The position numbers and the translations under genes are program-made. A DNA stretch of 60,458 bases from Pseudohongiella sp. (GTDB lineage: Bacteria; Pseudomonadota; Gammaproteobacteria; Pseudomonadales; Pseudohongiellaceae), in the NCBI GenBank assembly GCA_030651695.1, contig JAUSCD010000010.1:1-60458 (forward strand). Direction: 5' to 3'. The stretch's first letter is position 1, and each line of letters opens with the position of its first letter. Below the pieces are notes generated by a model. The model was not told the origin of the DNA, ran no database searches, and was given only the letters and a program-made list of their open reading frames with translations. Positions 1-9,361 of this stretch are shown here, one piece after another.

Positions 1-16
1 GCTCCTCCGTCCCCAT
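1..16. repeat. Partial copy of the GGGGACGGAGGAGT hairpin element, cut by the window edge
   Basis: The first bases read CTCCTCCGTCCCCA. This is the right arm of the palindromic element seen complete at 7625-7678 and 9287-9360. The left arm would lie outside the window. It sits just beyond the stop codon of the minus-strand gene ending at 44, the same position relative to a gene end as the two complete copies. Confidence 0.6.
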
Positions 17-43
17 TTTTGCCCGTTTTTGCCTTCAGCCGCT

Positions 44-979
44 TTAACGTGCGGATGGCACCTCTGGGATGCGGGCGACGATAACTTCCTGGCGGGCACG
101 GCTTATGCCGTAGATGATGCGCTCACCGCCGGCGCTGCGATCCCAGGCCCAGGACTGACCCTCGAAAGGCACGTCGATAGTGGTGACGTATTCCAGCGTC
201 ACACCTTGTTTTGGCAGGCGCAGCACATATAGTTCTGCAGCGTCGTGACCGGTGACATAAAGCAGGCCATCATCGCCCCAGTCTCCGCCTGAGCTGGCAC
301 TGTCACCCCAGGTTGCAATTACTTGCGGCGGAAATAGCCACGACTCCAGTTGCTGCCAGTTGTCGTCGAATTTGGCAAAATACGTCCAGCGCTGGTCAAA
401 TCCCGGCGTAGTGCCGCGGTCGTTGTAGTTGGCAAAACACGCCCACCAGAATCCCTGATGACGTACTGCCCAGGTCAAAGAGCCAAGCTGGAAACCGAAG
501 CTGTATGTATCCACCGGCTGCATCGTGCGAGTGTTGTAGGTCTCAAGCGAACTCGCCATCGGCAAGTGAGGGAAATTTGAATGCGCCAGAACCAGTTGTT
601 CACCATCCACCCAGCCAGCATTCAGATGGATAATGGCTCCCTCACGTGGTCCAAACCACTGCCCTACCCGCTCGCCTGTATCCTTGCGATGTTTGACCAG
701 CGCGTGATTGCCAATACCATAGAAGTGCTCTGCGTCCACCGCTACACCCTGATTGGCTTCCATAATGTTCCAGCGCTTCAATTCTTCTGCGACCAGACCA
801 TGTTTTGTCAGTTCAGGCGTTGGCGCGGCCGGCAATGATGCCAGCCATTCCCGGTATGCAGCGCGCCGGGCGTCGTCACCCGGATTTTCAGCAGCAAAAC
901 CTCTGAAACCCGTGGCCGCGACCCCTGCGGCACCAGCTATGCCCAGCAACATTCTGCGGCGCGTCAAATGTGGCAGCAT
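44..979 (-). CDS. Tat-exported propeller-like protein of unknown function
   Basis: This 311-residue protein starts with a twin-arginine signal (RRRMLLGIAGAAG) and a cleavage region near FAAENP, so it is probably exported folded to the periplasm. The rest is rich in Trp, Gly and Asp with repeated short strands (for example VAVDAEHFYGIGNH and DDGLLYVTGHDAAELY). This suggests a small beta-propeller, but I do not recognise a family with certainty. Its ATG overlaps the TGA of the upstream TonB receptor by one base (977-981, read TGATG on the minus strand), a sign of translational coupling. A role beside that receptor, such as ligand capture or modification in the periplasm, is inferred from the coupling alone. 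Confidence 0.8.
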   Translation of the reverse strand: MLPHLTRRRMLLGIAGAAGVAATGFRGFAAENPGDDARRAAYREWLASLPAAPTPELTKHGLVAEELKRWNIMEANQGVAVDAEHFYGIGNHALVKHRKDTGERVGQWFGPREGAIIHLNAGWVDGEQLVLAHSNFPHLPMASSLETYNTRTMQPVDTYSFGFQLGSLTWAVRHQGFWWACFANYNDRGTTPGFDQRWTYFAKFDDNWQQLESWLFPPQVIATWGDSASSGGDWGDDGLLYVTGHDAAELYVLRLPKQGVTLEYVTTIDVPFEGQSWAWDRSAGGERIIYGISRARQEVIVARIPEVPSAR

Positions 980-3900
980 CAGAATTTCCTCGTGATCTGA
1001 AGATTCCAGCTACGCCCTGACATCATAGACTGACTGACAGACGGGTCGTAACCAAAGTTGTCCGATGAAAGTGGCGGCTCTTTATCAGTCAGATTGATCA
1101 CGCCCACGCGCAGTCGGGTTTCACGCAGCATCGCGAAGCTTGAGCCGTCAAACTCATAACCTACTGACAGGTTATACGTGATAAAGCTGTCAACTACACG
1201 GCGGTACACTGTCCTGCCCTGTGTGAAGAACGGCGCGATGTGATCGGGACGGCCCAGACTTTCATAAACAGCTGCCGTGGTTGTAGCACCGGCGTCATGA
1301 GTTTCGCCAACGTGATAGATGCCAAGGCCGGCATTCCACTGGCCGTTGCGCCAGAACACGTTGCTGGTGCTGCGCACCTTTGCCGCACCGGAAGCATACA
1401 TCAGGTTGTTCACTGTCGGCGCCACGTTAGCCGGCGACAACGTGGTTTCGGCCTTGTTCAGATAAGCCCACTCCGAACTGAAAACCATATCTCCAATTGG
1501 CAGATTACGCAGTTCATAACGAAAACCAAAATCGATACCACTGTGCTCGCTGGTCGACAGGTTCAGGAACGGCTGATTGCGGGAGAAAATTCTGCCCGCC
1601 GGAGCCACCTGGTTTCCCGGACTACCGGCGTTGTAAGCGGCAAAGGCAGCTCTGTCTTCAGGGGTGAGGGCAAAACGTTCAATGTCCGGATCACCCTTGT
1701 AATTTGCAGTGCCGCTACCCAGATCAATCTGTCCTATCGGCACGCCTGCTGCCAGTTGCTGTTGTGTATAGGCTCTCAGCAAGGCGATATCGCTTTCATT
1801 GATCTGTGCAACGCTGCGTTGTCCCAACAGATTGCTGCGACGTATGCGCCACCAGTCCACATTCACTGTCAGGCCATCCACAAACGGCATGTCGACAACA
1901 AAACCTGCGGTGTCACCTTTGGATTCCTGCGGCTTCAGATCCGGGTTGCCGCCGAAGTAGGTACGCATTACATAAGGACCTTCGTTCAGAGCCGGATTTC
2001 GGTACTGGTCGATGTCACCTGCGCCCGCCGTAATGGTCCAGCGCGGGCTGGTGTACAAGGCAGCCAGACTCGGCGCCATAAAGCCCTCGTTGCGTGAGGC
2101 GCGCAGCATCACCCAGTCAACCGGTTTCCAGTTCAGACCTACCTTGGGTTTGGTGGTGCTGCCGAAGTCGCTGTAACGCTCGCTGCGAGCTGACAGGTTC
2201 AGCTCCAGACGGTTGACCAAAGGTATACCGGCATCTTCGCTGACCAGTGGCACCAACATCTCAGCATAGAAACTGGTGACTTCACGCGAACCGAAAACAT
2301 CCGGACGTGGCGGATGCAGGAGGAAGTCGTTGTTGGTGACATCGAGGCCTGAACTGGCCGGATTCTCACCACTGAATGGCGGACGCACATCTTCAAGATT
2401 CTCACGTCGGTGCTCAGCGCCCACCGCTGCCATCACGTCCCCGCCCCACCAACTGAACAAAGTGCCAGACGCCCTCACATCAGCGCTGGCGATATAACTT
2501 TGTGCTTCACGCTCAAACACAGCGCTGAAGGAATCCACCACAGCCTGCGGATTGGTGTACGGCGCATCAGCAACAACGGCGCCGTTCTGCACTTTGAAGG
2601 TATAACCAAACGGATTGTAGGCATTGGCATCAGTACGGTCGATTGCTGCCTGCAGCAGACTTTCCCGCACATCCGGATAAGCCGCGTCACTGCCGTCTAC
2701 CTGGTTGTAAAACAACGATGCGTCCCAGGTCCAGGTCGCACCCATAGAGCCTTTCAGGCCTGTCGCAATACGCAACACATCCGAGTCCGTCTTGATCACT
2801 TCTGGCGCAAGACCTGCCAGCGTCATCTGGGTGAAGCCCACGGTCCTGGGTGTGCCTGTGATTCGCGCAGTGCCGTCAGGGTTGGGCGTACCGGCCGGAT
2901 GATAGAAACGAGAACCATAGGGGTTATAGGGGCTGTCTATCGGCATCACCATGATCTTGTCAGAGGTAGGGCCGTTCAAAGCCAGAGGCTGACGCTGCAT
3001 GGTTGAGCGCGCCATGTAGTAACCCATTTCTGCATAGGCAGTGACGTCGGCATTCAGATCATACTCACCGGCCAGATAGGCATTGCCACGTTTTACTTCA
3101 GGAGATGCAAAACCAAACTGGTTCAGATCGAGGAAAAATTCAGGACTGGTAACCCGGCTCGGTGCTGCGGTTGTCAGTGTCGGAACACCATTCACCGGTC
3201 GGAAATAGTTGTTGGCGGTAGCGCTACCTACGCGGAAAGTAGGCCAGTAACCACGCGCAGAACGCCCATCGAAGGGGCCGCCTACCGCATTAAACGGCTC
3301 AGGCGCGCGATCGACGTTAAATGAGCTGCGGCTGAAATCACGCTCACTCAGCGCGATGCTGTCCCGGTTCAACGCCTCGATACTGCCGATAAAACGACCA
3401 CGCCCATCTGCCAGATTGGTGGACCCGAAGGTCAACGCGAGTTGAGTGCTTGCACCGCCACCATGTTCAGTCCCACCTTGCTGCAGGGACGCTTCAACAC
3501 CGTCAAATTCACGTTTCATGATGTAATTGATCACGCCACCAACAGCATCTGAACCGTAAATTGAAGACGCACCGTCGCGCAGCACTTCTATGCGCTGAAC
3601 GCCTTGAGTGGGCAATTGGTTCACGTTCACTGCCTGTGACAGACCAGCGGTCATCGGGTTAATCGCCATACGACGACCATTCACCAAAACCAGAGTGGCA
3701 GTCGCTCCCATATTACGCAGGTTGATGTTGGCGTTGTCACCGCGCGCGCCGGAAGAGCCCAGACGGGTTTCGTTCTCAGGCAGATTAACAACAGAAGGCA
3801 GTGACGTCAGCAGGTCCACAGGCAACAGCGCTCCGCGCACCTCCATGGCTTCTTCGCCAATGACTGAAACCGGCACAGTGCCGTCGTTTTCTGCACGGCG

Positions 3901-4101
3901 GATATTGGAGCCGGTAACCAGCACTTCCTGAATCTCCGGAGTGTTATTACTGGATGGCTGAGCAGCTACTTGTGCCGCGGCGCCCAGCAACATACCTGTA
4001 AGCGCCAGATGCACCATGACAGACAAAGGCTTGAGCCGTAGCGTTTTTGAAGTGCGATCCGGGTAATTAGAGAAGCAAATGAGTGTGGGCTGGGTGGGCA
4101 T
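979..4101 (-). CDS. TonB-dependent outer-membrane receptor
   Basis: This 1040-residue protein has an N-terminal signal region ending near AAAQVAAQ, a plug domain (EVLVTGSNIRRA, then VLVNGRRMA and RIEVLRDGASSIYGSDAVGG) and a long beta-barrel ending in the aromatic C-terminus LQITRKF. The plug motifs and terminal Phe are typical of TonB-dependent receptors that use proton-motive force to import scarce ligands. The ligand cannot be read from the sequence. The long barrel and the SNIRR-type plug fit the group used for oligosaccharides, peptides and other organic ligands rather than small siderophore receptors. An SD-like GGAG lies about ten bases before the chosen ATG. The gene is coupled to the downstream Tat protein. 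The 149 bases before it hold no gene. Confidence 0.93.
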   Translation of the reverse strand: MPTQPTLICFSNYPDRTSKTLRLKPLSVMVHLALTGMLLGAAAQVAAQPSSNNTPEIQEVLVTGSNIRRAENDGTVPVSVIGEEAMEVRGALLPVDLLTSLPSVVNLPENETRLGSSGARGDNANINLRNMGATATLVLVNGRRMAINPMTAGLSQAVNVNQLPTQGVQRIEVLRDGASSIYGSDAVGGVINYIMKREFDGVEASLQQGGTEHGGGASTQLALTFGSTNLADGRGRFIGSIEALNRDSIALSERDFSRSSFNVDRAPEPFNAVGGPFDGRSARGYWPTFRVGSATANNYFRPVNGVPTLTTAAPSRVTSPEFFLDLNQFGFASPEVKRGNAYLAGEYDLNADVTAYAEMGYYMARSTMQRQPLALNGPTSDKIMVMPIDSPYNPYGSRFYHPAGTPNPDGTARITGTPRTVGFTQMTLAGLAPEVIKTDSDVLRIATGLKGSMGATWTWDASLFYNQVDGSDAAYPDVRESLLQAAIDRTDANAYNPFGYTFKVQNGAVVADAPYTNPQAVVDSFSAVFEREAQSYIASADVRASGTLFSWWGGDVMAAVGAEHRRENLEDVRPPFSGENPASSGLDVTNNDFLLHPPRPDVFGSREVTSFYAEMLVPLVSEDAGIPLVNRLELNLSARSERYSDFGSTTKPKVGLNWKPVDWVMLRASRNEGFMAPSLAALYTSPRWTITAGAGDIDQYRNPALNEGPYVMRTYFGGNPDLKPQESKGDTAGFVVDMPFVDGLTVNVDWWRIRRSNLLGQRSVAQINESDIALLRAYTQQQLAAGVPIGQIDLGSGTANYKGDPDIERFALTPEDRAAFAAYNAGSPGNQVAPAGRIFSRNQPFLNLSTSEHSGIDFGFRYELRNLPIGDMVFSSEWAYLNKAETTLSPANVAPTVNNLMYASGAAKVRSTSNVFWRNGQWNAGLGIYHVGETHDAGATTTAAVYESLGRPDHIAPFFTQGRTVYRRVVDSFITYNLSVGYEFDGSSFAMLRETRLRVGVINLTDKEPPLSSDNFGYDPSVSQSMMSGRSWNLQITRKF

Positions 4102-4250
4102 ATTATTAGACTCCGATGAAAGCCGTGGACTATACGAAATGCTCCGATGTCGGTATCCGGGGCAACGTAAGGCGGTCAGCTTAAGGAGGTAACTTGACAG
4201 GGGTGTGGCAGATTTATCTCAGTTTTTTTGCAGATTTGTGAATGCGCCGC

Positions 4251-5690
4251 TTAGCACTCACTCAAACTGATGGGGATATTAACCGCGAGTCCGCCATCAG
4301 AGGTTTCCTTGTAACGGCTGCTCATGTCTTGTGCTGTTTCCCACATGGTTTTGACCACGACATCCAGCGAAACTTTTGCGCTGGCCGGATCGCTGTGCAG
4401 CGCCAGCTGGGAGGCAGTAATCGCTTTGATGGCACCCATGGTGTTGCGCTCTATGCAGGGTACCTGCACCAACCCGCCAATGGGGTCGCATGTCATGCCA
4501 AGGTGATGCTCCATGGCGATCTCAGCAGCCATCAGGCATTGCTCTGCTGTGCCACCTCTGCATTCTGTCAGGCCGGCAGCGGCCATGGCAGAGGAAACAC
4601 CAATTTCAGCCTGACACCCCCCCATGGCTGCGGAAATGGTGGCGCGTTTTTTAAAGATGCAGCCAATTTCAGATGCCGTGTATAAGAAGCGCAGGATCAG
4701 ATCTTCCTCCGGAGCATCCGTGTTCAGACCTTCACGGAATACCAACAAATACTGCAACACAGCCGGGATAACGCCGGCTGCGCCATTTGTTGGTGCCGTC
4801 ACCACCCGCCCGAATGCGGCGTTTTGTTCGTTTACCGCCAGGGCAAAACAGCTGACCCAGTCCAGCGTGTAAGCAAAACCAGAGCCATTGTCCCGAATCG
4901 CCTGCCTCCATCCGCTGTAGTCTTCATAGTCAGCGCTCTCAAGCAGTCGTTTGTTGATCAGTGACGCACGCCGCATGACTTTAAGGCCGCCGGGCAGGAT
5001 GCCATCGGTATGACAACCGATATACATACACTGGCTCATGACTTCCCATATTTTTAAAACAGCAGCACGTGTCTCCGATTCAGAGCGCCAGGTATTCTCA
5101 TTTATTGCCACTACCCCGGAAATCGGCAGAGAGGTCTGTTTACACCAGCGCGACAGGTCAAGTGCAGATTCAATCGGGTAGGGCAAGATCACTGAACCCG
5201 AGGTTTTATTCGGCGACTGGTTCTCCTGCGCCACAAACCCTCCCCCTATGGAGAAGTAAATTTCATTGCGCTGGCTTCCGTCTGAGAGGGTGGCGCAGAA
5301 CTCGAGCCCATTGGGGTGAAATGGCAGCATCTCATCTTTGAGAAACCGTATGTGGTGTTCGGGATCAAAGTCGATGCGATGGCTGGCATCAAGCAACAGC
5401 TGCTTGTTATCACGAATACTTTTTATAGTGGGGCGGATGGCGTCAACATCGAAACTTACCGGATCTTCACCACTGAGCCCAAGCATCAGGGCAATGTCGG
5501 TACCGTGACCGGCGCCGGTTTTGGCAAGCGATCCGTAAAGTTTTATCTGCAGCGCCCGGACTGCGTCAACTTCATTGCCTAGCGTTTCCAGGAACCGTGT
5601 GGCAGCGTTCCACGGGCCCAGCGTGTGAGAGCTGCTCGGCCCAACACCGATCTTGAACATGTCCAGTACCGATAGCGATTCCATGTACAT
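4251..5690 (-). CDS. sdaA: L-serine ammonia-lyase, iron-sulfur dependent, single chain
   Basis: This 479-residue enzyme deaminates L-serine to pyruvate and ammonia. The N-terminal domain has the family signature [16 protein letters not shown]. The C-terminal domain has the Gly-rich and Cys-containing stretches [17 protein letters not shown] and [16 protein letters not shown] that hold the [4Fe-4S] cluster. Both domains are in one chain of usual length, as in the Escherichia coli type. Two ATGs lie six bases apart. The second (at 5684) is better spaced from an AAGG ribosome site, so the protein may start at Met3. It follows the diguanylate cyclase gene by 42 bases on the same strand and may be co-transcribed with it. 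Confidence 0.95.
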   Translation of the reverse strand: MYMESLSVLDMFKIGVGPSSSHTLGPWNAATRFLETLGNEVDAVRALQIKLYGSLAKTGAGHGTDIALMLGLSGEDPVSFDVDAIRPTIKSIRDNKQLLLDASHRIDFDPEHHIRFLKDEMLPFHPNGLEFCATLSDGSQRNEIYFSIGGGFVAQENQSPNKTSGSVILPYPIESALDLSRWCKQTSLPISGVVAINENTWRSESETRAAVLKIWEVMSQCMYIGCHTDGILPGGLKVMRRASLINKRLLESADYEDYSGWRQAIRDNGSGFAYTLDWVSCFALAVNEQNAAFGRVVTAPTNGAAGVIPAVLQYLLVFREGLNTDAPEEDLILRFLYTASEIGCIFKKRATISAAMGGCQAEIGVSSAMAAAGLTECRGGTAEQCLMAAEIAMEHHLGMTCDPIGGLVQVPCIERNTMGAIKAITASQLALHSDPASAKVSLDVVVKTMWETAQDMSSRYKETSDGGLAVNIPISLSEC

Positions 5691-5732
5691 CCTTGCAGCC
5701 AGGCGTGGCCTTGTACTACTCGTTCATAGTGA

Positions 5733-7472
5733 TTAGCTCTGCAGAATTTCAACACGGTTGCGGCCGCGCTGCTTTGCCAGGTATAGCGCCTCATCCACTC
5801 GCTTGGTCAGCGAAACAACATCATCTTCAGCCTGGATTTGTGTCAGACCAAAACTTGCCGTCACCTGACCGGCCTTGCCAAAGGTGTGCAGCTCAATTGC
5901 CTGCCGGAGCTTTTGCGCCACGTCTGATGCCGATCCAATATCTGTCTGGGGCAACAGCACCATAAATTCCTCACCACCCCAGCGTCCATGAATATCCACT
6001 TTGCGCAGATTTTCATTTACCACCTGAACAACGGTCTGCAATACATAATCGCCGGTGTCATGACCAAATGTGTCATTGACGCGTTTGAAGTGATCCAGGT
6101 CATACATGAGAAGCGATAATGGTGCGCCGTACCGGCGCACCCTGTCCAGTTCGCCTTCCAGGAGCCGGGTGAACTCTCTGCGATTGGCGATGCCTGTGAG
6201 GCCATCGGTGATGGCTAAATGGTGTATCTTCTCTTCTGCCCGTTTTCTATCGGTAATATCCCGCAGAACTCCGACAATAGTTACAGAATCATCGTTTTTA
6301 TTCGCAACCGCATTGGCTTCGAATGACATGTATGCCCCTGACCTGGTCAGAATACGCAGATCAAAGGCAGTGATTGGCACACCTGACAACATTTTTTGAA
6401 ATATGCCCAGTATGAGCTCACGATCACCTTCATAAACGATAGGCAGGAAATTTTTACCTAACCACTCTTCAGGGGACCAGCCGGTGATGCGTTCGAATGA
6501 CGGGTTAAGCGAAGAGATTGCGCCGTCTTGATCGAGTGTGAAGATGATGTCCTGAACGGTTTCCAGAATATTCCGGTATCGGGCTTCACTTTCCAGCAAT
6601 TCGATCTGTATCCTTTTACGTTCAGTGATGTCTTTGATGATGCTGAATATCAATTTCTTACCATTGTACTCAGTGCTGTTGACACTGATTTCGACGTCAA
6701 TCAGTGTTCCATCCTTACGACGCTGCACGGTCTCGAAACGATCACCCGATTCGTCGACAGCCAGAAGTTTCGGGACGATTTCATTCTCCTTGAAATCGAC
6801 ATACCAATCCCACACCTTCATTTGACGGGCTTCTTCTCTGGTACAACCCAGCATCTCTACAAAACGGTTGTTTATGTTGTACACGCTGCCATCCTGCTCA
6901 AGAACAACAATCCCGTCGATTGACTGTTCGAACAGAATATTCCAGATGGCAAGCTCATTCCGGAGCAACTCTTCTATCCGTTTGCGTTTCTCCTGCCTTT
7001 CCTTGTGCTCAATGGCTGCGCCAACCAGATTGGCCAGCAGAGACACAGTATTGATTTCATCGTTACAGAATTTCCGCAGCTCACCCACATGCTCACAACA
7101 CAGCACGCCCGCGAGTTTACCTCCGGCGTGTATGGGCACGTCCAGCATGGAAAAAATGTTATGAGGCCTGAGATAGGAATCTGTGAATTCACAGGTGCGA
7201 AGGTCAGCCATTGCATCAGCGGCAAGAATGACTTCCTCCGTTTCCATTGCACTGAAATAAGCAGGATAGTGGGCTGCACTCAGTTCGCTGCCACCGCTAT
7301 GGCGCTCCGGGGTTGCTTCGAAAAGGTCACCGCACAACAACGACCGCTGTTGTGCGTCGTAGTACCAGACACTGACTCGTTCGATTGCAAGCGCGCGCGT
7401 AACAGTTTCAGTAATTTTTATGAACTGCTCGGCTGACATCTGTTTGATAGTAGCGCCAGTCACGCGCCACAA
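5733..7472 (-). CDS. Diguanylate cyclase with GAF and two PAS domains (GGDEF family), 5' end probably frameshifted
   Basis: The domain order is GAF (about residues 10-160), PAS (170-290, ending DITERKRI), PAS (300-415, ending DITDRKRAEE) and GGDEF (420-579). The active-site motif is GGEEF. An intact inhibitory I-site RKVD lies five residues before it, so an active, product-inhibited cyclase making c-di-GMP is expected. No membrane segment is visible, so the sensor is cytosolic. The in-frame start here is a poor TTG without a ribosome site. A separate frame starting with ATG at 7548 encodes a plausible true N-terminus (MANTTIPHDDDKKLERLNRQ, then HEALYLVAR) before running into a stop at 7408-7410. 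The junction near 7468-7480 therefore looks like a frameshift, from mutation or sequence error. Confidence 0.88.
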   Translation of the reverse strand: MWRVTGATIKQMSAEQFIKITETVTRALAIERVSVWYYDAQQRSLLCGDLFEATPERHSGGSELSAAHYPAYFSAMETEEVILAADAMADLRTCEFTDSYLRPHNIFSMLDVPIHAGGKLAGVLCCEHVGELRKFCNDEINTVSLLANLVGAAIEHKERQEKRKRIEELLRNELAIWNILFEQSIDGIVVLEQDGSVYNINNRFVEMLGCTREEARQMKVWDWYVDFKENEIVPKLLAVDESGDRFETVQRRKDGTLIDVEISVNSTEYNGKKLIFSIIKDITERKRIQIELLESEARYRNILETVQDIIFTLDQDGAISSLNPSFERITGWSPEEWLGKNFLPIVYEGDRELILGIFQKMLSGVPITAFDLRILTRSGAYMSFEANAVANKNDDSVTIVGVLRDITDRKRAEEKIHHLAITDGLTGIANRREFTRLLEGELDRVRRYGAPLSLLMYDLDHFKRVNDTFGHDTGDYVLQTVVQVVNENLRKVDIHGRWGGEEFMVLLPQTDIGSASDVAQKLRQAIELHTFGKAGQVTASFGLTQIQAEDDVVSLTKRVDEALYLAKQRGRNRVEILQS

Positions 7473-7624
7473 GGTATAGCGCCTCGTGCTGCCGGTTCAG
7501 ACGTTCAAGTTTTTTATCATCATCGTGCGGTATAGTCGTATTTGCCATAATTTTTTGCGCCTGATTTCGCAGCTATTACAGCACATATTCCGGATGGCAG
7601 CGAGAACGAATGGGGGGAAAGGAT

Positions 7625-7678
7625 GGCGGAGAGGATGGGGACGGAGGAGTGAACTCCTCCGTCCCCATCCTCTCCGCC
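7625..7678. repeat. Perfect 26-bp stem palindromic element carrying GGGGACGGAGGAGT
   Basis: Bases 7625-7650 and 7653-7678 are exact reverse complements separated by two bases (GA). The inner part is GGGGACGGAGGAGT with its complement. The outer part adds GGCGGAGAGGAT. It lies directly beyond the stop codon of the minus-strand serine hydrolase and about 75 bases before the probable ATG of the cyclase gene. It could stop or stabilise transcripts, but there is no clear T-run. The shared core with 9287-9360 points to a dispersed repeat family rather than an ordinary terminator. Confidence 0.85.
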
Positions 7679-7686
7679 CCCCAGTT

Positions 7687-8952
7687 TTACTCCAGCGCCT
7701 GATATACCATCGTCGGATACTTCACACGTATATCATTGGTATTGGGCAGCTGGTTGATCATCAACAAGATACTTAATCCGACTTCCGGATCTACCCGGTA
7801 AATTGAGCCATACGCCCCACCCCAACCGTAAGATCCTGCTGAGTCCATGCCATTGGCACCATAACGTTCTGTCGTCTCAAAACCCAGGCCAAACCCACGG
7901 CCGTCGATGTGCAGATCCCCAACCTGATTGCTGGTCATTAAAGCCACTGACCGTGGTGACAATATTTTTACACCAAAAGCCTCGCCACCACCACGGATCA
8001 TTTCCACAAAACGGGCGTAATCCCGGACTGTTGAGATCAAACCGGCACCACCGGCAAAGTTCCGGCGCGGGCCATCGCTGTAGCTGCCCTGCCCCCTGGC
8101 GCCTTCCGGTGCGCGCACAGCTTTACCCTCGTCATCGCTTGCATAAACAGTCACCAGACGCTCACGTTTTTCCATGGGCACAAAAAAATGTGTGTCATTC
8201 ATTTGCAGTGGTTCAGTGATGCGCGTGCGGATCAGTTCATCCAGCGGAATACCGGATATGCGTTCAGCAACACAGCCCAGCACATCTGTGTTGTAACCAT
8301 AAACCCAGGCTTCGCCGGGATGTCTCAAAAAAGGCACTGTTGCCAGTCGCTCCATGGTCGTACACACCGGTTCATCCTTATCTGCTGTGTACCAGCCATT
8401 GCCGGCAGCTGGCCCCAGACCCTGGGCGCGGTACAGATCTGCGATGTGCGGTTGCGTGCCGTAGGAGATGCCGGCGGTGTGCGTGAGCAGATCACGCAGG
8501 GTGATTTGTCTGTTTGCAGGAACGATAGTGATATCACTGCCATTCTGTTCGGCCACCGTGCTCGAGGCATACGCCGGAATATAAAGGCTCACGGGATCAT
8601 TCAGATTCAGTTTGCCTTCTTCCATCAATGACAGGATAAGCACACTGGTCAGGGCCTTGGTCTGCGACGCAATACGAAACATGCTGTCGACGTTCATTTC
8701 CCGGCCTGCTTCCCTGTCAGCCCAGCCCACGGCGTGTTCATAGACGGTGCGGCCATTTTGTTGCACCAGCGCCACGGCGCCGGCTATTTCGCCCCTGTCT
8801 ACGTAACCTTGCAGAACCTGATTGACACGATCCAGACGTGATTCGTCAAACCGATGCTCCTGCGCACCCACAGACAGTGGCACCATGCATACGATGGCGG
8901 CTGCAATCTGAGTCAGGCGGGCAATCAGTCTGGGGTTGTTTGGACGGGTCAT
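7687..8952 (-). CDS. Secreted serine hydrolase of the beta-lactamase/esterase (class C-like) family
   Basis: The 421-residue protein has a signal peptide (to about residue 30, ending VGAQ). The nucleophile motif SQTK is at residues 96-99. A Tyr region WVYGYNTDVLG matches the YxxxTDVLG form seen in family VIII esterases and related hydrolases. A Gly-rich tail SYGWGGAYGSIYRVD replaces the KTG box. The length suits that family. I chose the ATG at 8952 because a CAGGAG site lies upstream and it begins a clean signal peptide. An in-frame ATG at 9048 would bury that signal. The substrate is unknown: it could be an ester, amide or beta-lactam. It is divergent from the small Cys-rich gene at 9152. 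Confidence 0.88.
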   Translation of the reverse strand: MTRPNNPRLIARLTQIAAAIVCMVPLSVGAQEHRFDESRLDRVNQVLQGYVDRGEIAGAVALVQQNGRTVYEHAVGWADREAGREMNVDSMFRIASQTKALTSVLILSLMEEGKLNLNDPVSLYIPAYASSTVAEQNGSDITIVPANRQITLRDLLTHTAGISYGTQPHIADLYRAQGLGPAAGNGWYTADKDEPVCTTMERLATVPFLRHPGEAWVYGYNTDVLGCVAERISGIPLDELIRTRITEPLQMNDTHFFVPMEKRERLVTVYASDDEGKAVRAPEGARGQGSYSDGPRRNFAGGAGLISTVRDYARFVEMIRGGGEAFGVKILSPRSVALMTSNQVGDLHIDGRGFGLGFETTERYGANGMDSAGSYGWGGAYGSIYRVDPEVGLSILLMINQLPNTNDIRVKYPTMVYQALE

Positions 8953-9151
8953 GACGAGGCTCCTGGAGATTTTTGTTTTCCGGAAGTATACATGAGCAAA
9001 AATGGATTGGGAGTTAAACAATGCTGAGTTGAGAGGCAGCATAAACACCTCAGGATTTTAACTTTTCCCCGGATTATGAAACCTTGTTTGCTACTCCCAC
9101 TCCAATACGTTGGGACACAAAACAACACATTCAGGTCAGGAGACAAATATC

Positions 9152-9289
9152 ATGTCCAGAAAAACAGGTGATCGTTTTGTATGTGAGTCATGTAAAGCGG
9201 AGTTGGTTTACGAAAAGGGCTGCCCGTGCCCGGACGGCAAAGCTCACTCAGAAATCTGCTGCGATAAGCAAATGAAGAAGATTAAGTAA
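9152..9289 (+). CDS. 45-residue Cys-rich putative metal-binding protein
   Basis: A short open frame of 45 codons starts at ATG 9152 with AGGAG nine bases upstream and stops with TAA at 9287-9289. It carries six Cys in the pattern CESC, GCPCP and ICC, with many Lys. The CxxC followed by a CC pair resembles the one-iron or one-zinc centre of desulforedoxin-like domains. The overall make-up also resembles small metallothionein-like proteins. It is unusually well formed for a chance frame of this size, with a good ribosome site and clustered Cys. The stop codon is the first triplet of the large hairpin at 9287-9360. Function is unknown: metal storage or a redox role is only a guess. Confidence 0.7.
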   Translation: MSRKTGDRFVCESCKAELVYEKGCPCPDGKAHSEICCDKQMKKIK

Positions 9290-9360
9290 ATGGGGACGGA
9301 GGAGTAAAGGGGACGGAGGAGTAAACTCCTCCGTCCCCTTTACTCCTCCGTCCCCATTTA
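9287..9360. repeat. Perfect 36-bp stem palindrome with a doubled GGGGACGGAGGAGT core
   Basis: Bases 9287-9322 and 9325-9360 are exact reverse complements with a two-base AA loop. Each arm holds GGGGACGGAGGAGT twice, separated by AAA, so the element looks like one copy nested inside another. It fills the whole space between the converging stops of the Cys-rich gene and the oxidoreductase FAD subunit. It may act as a two-way terminator, but its repeated, nested form suggests a mobile palindromic repeat of the REP/BIME sort. Confidence 0.9.
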
Positions 9361-9361
9361 T

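Noticed and set aside
1240-2097. A 285-codon open frame on the plus strand
   Set aside because: It runs antisense within the well-supported TonB receptor gene and encodes a Cys/Arg/His-rich sequence with no domain.
7687-8952. True beta-lactamase resistance gene
   Set aside because: SxxK is present but the Tyr and KTG motifs depart from class C enzymes. The esterase-like TDVLG form makes resistance unlikely.
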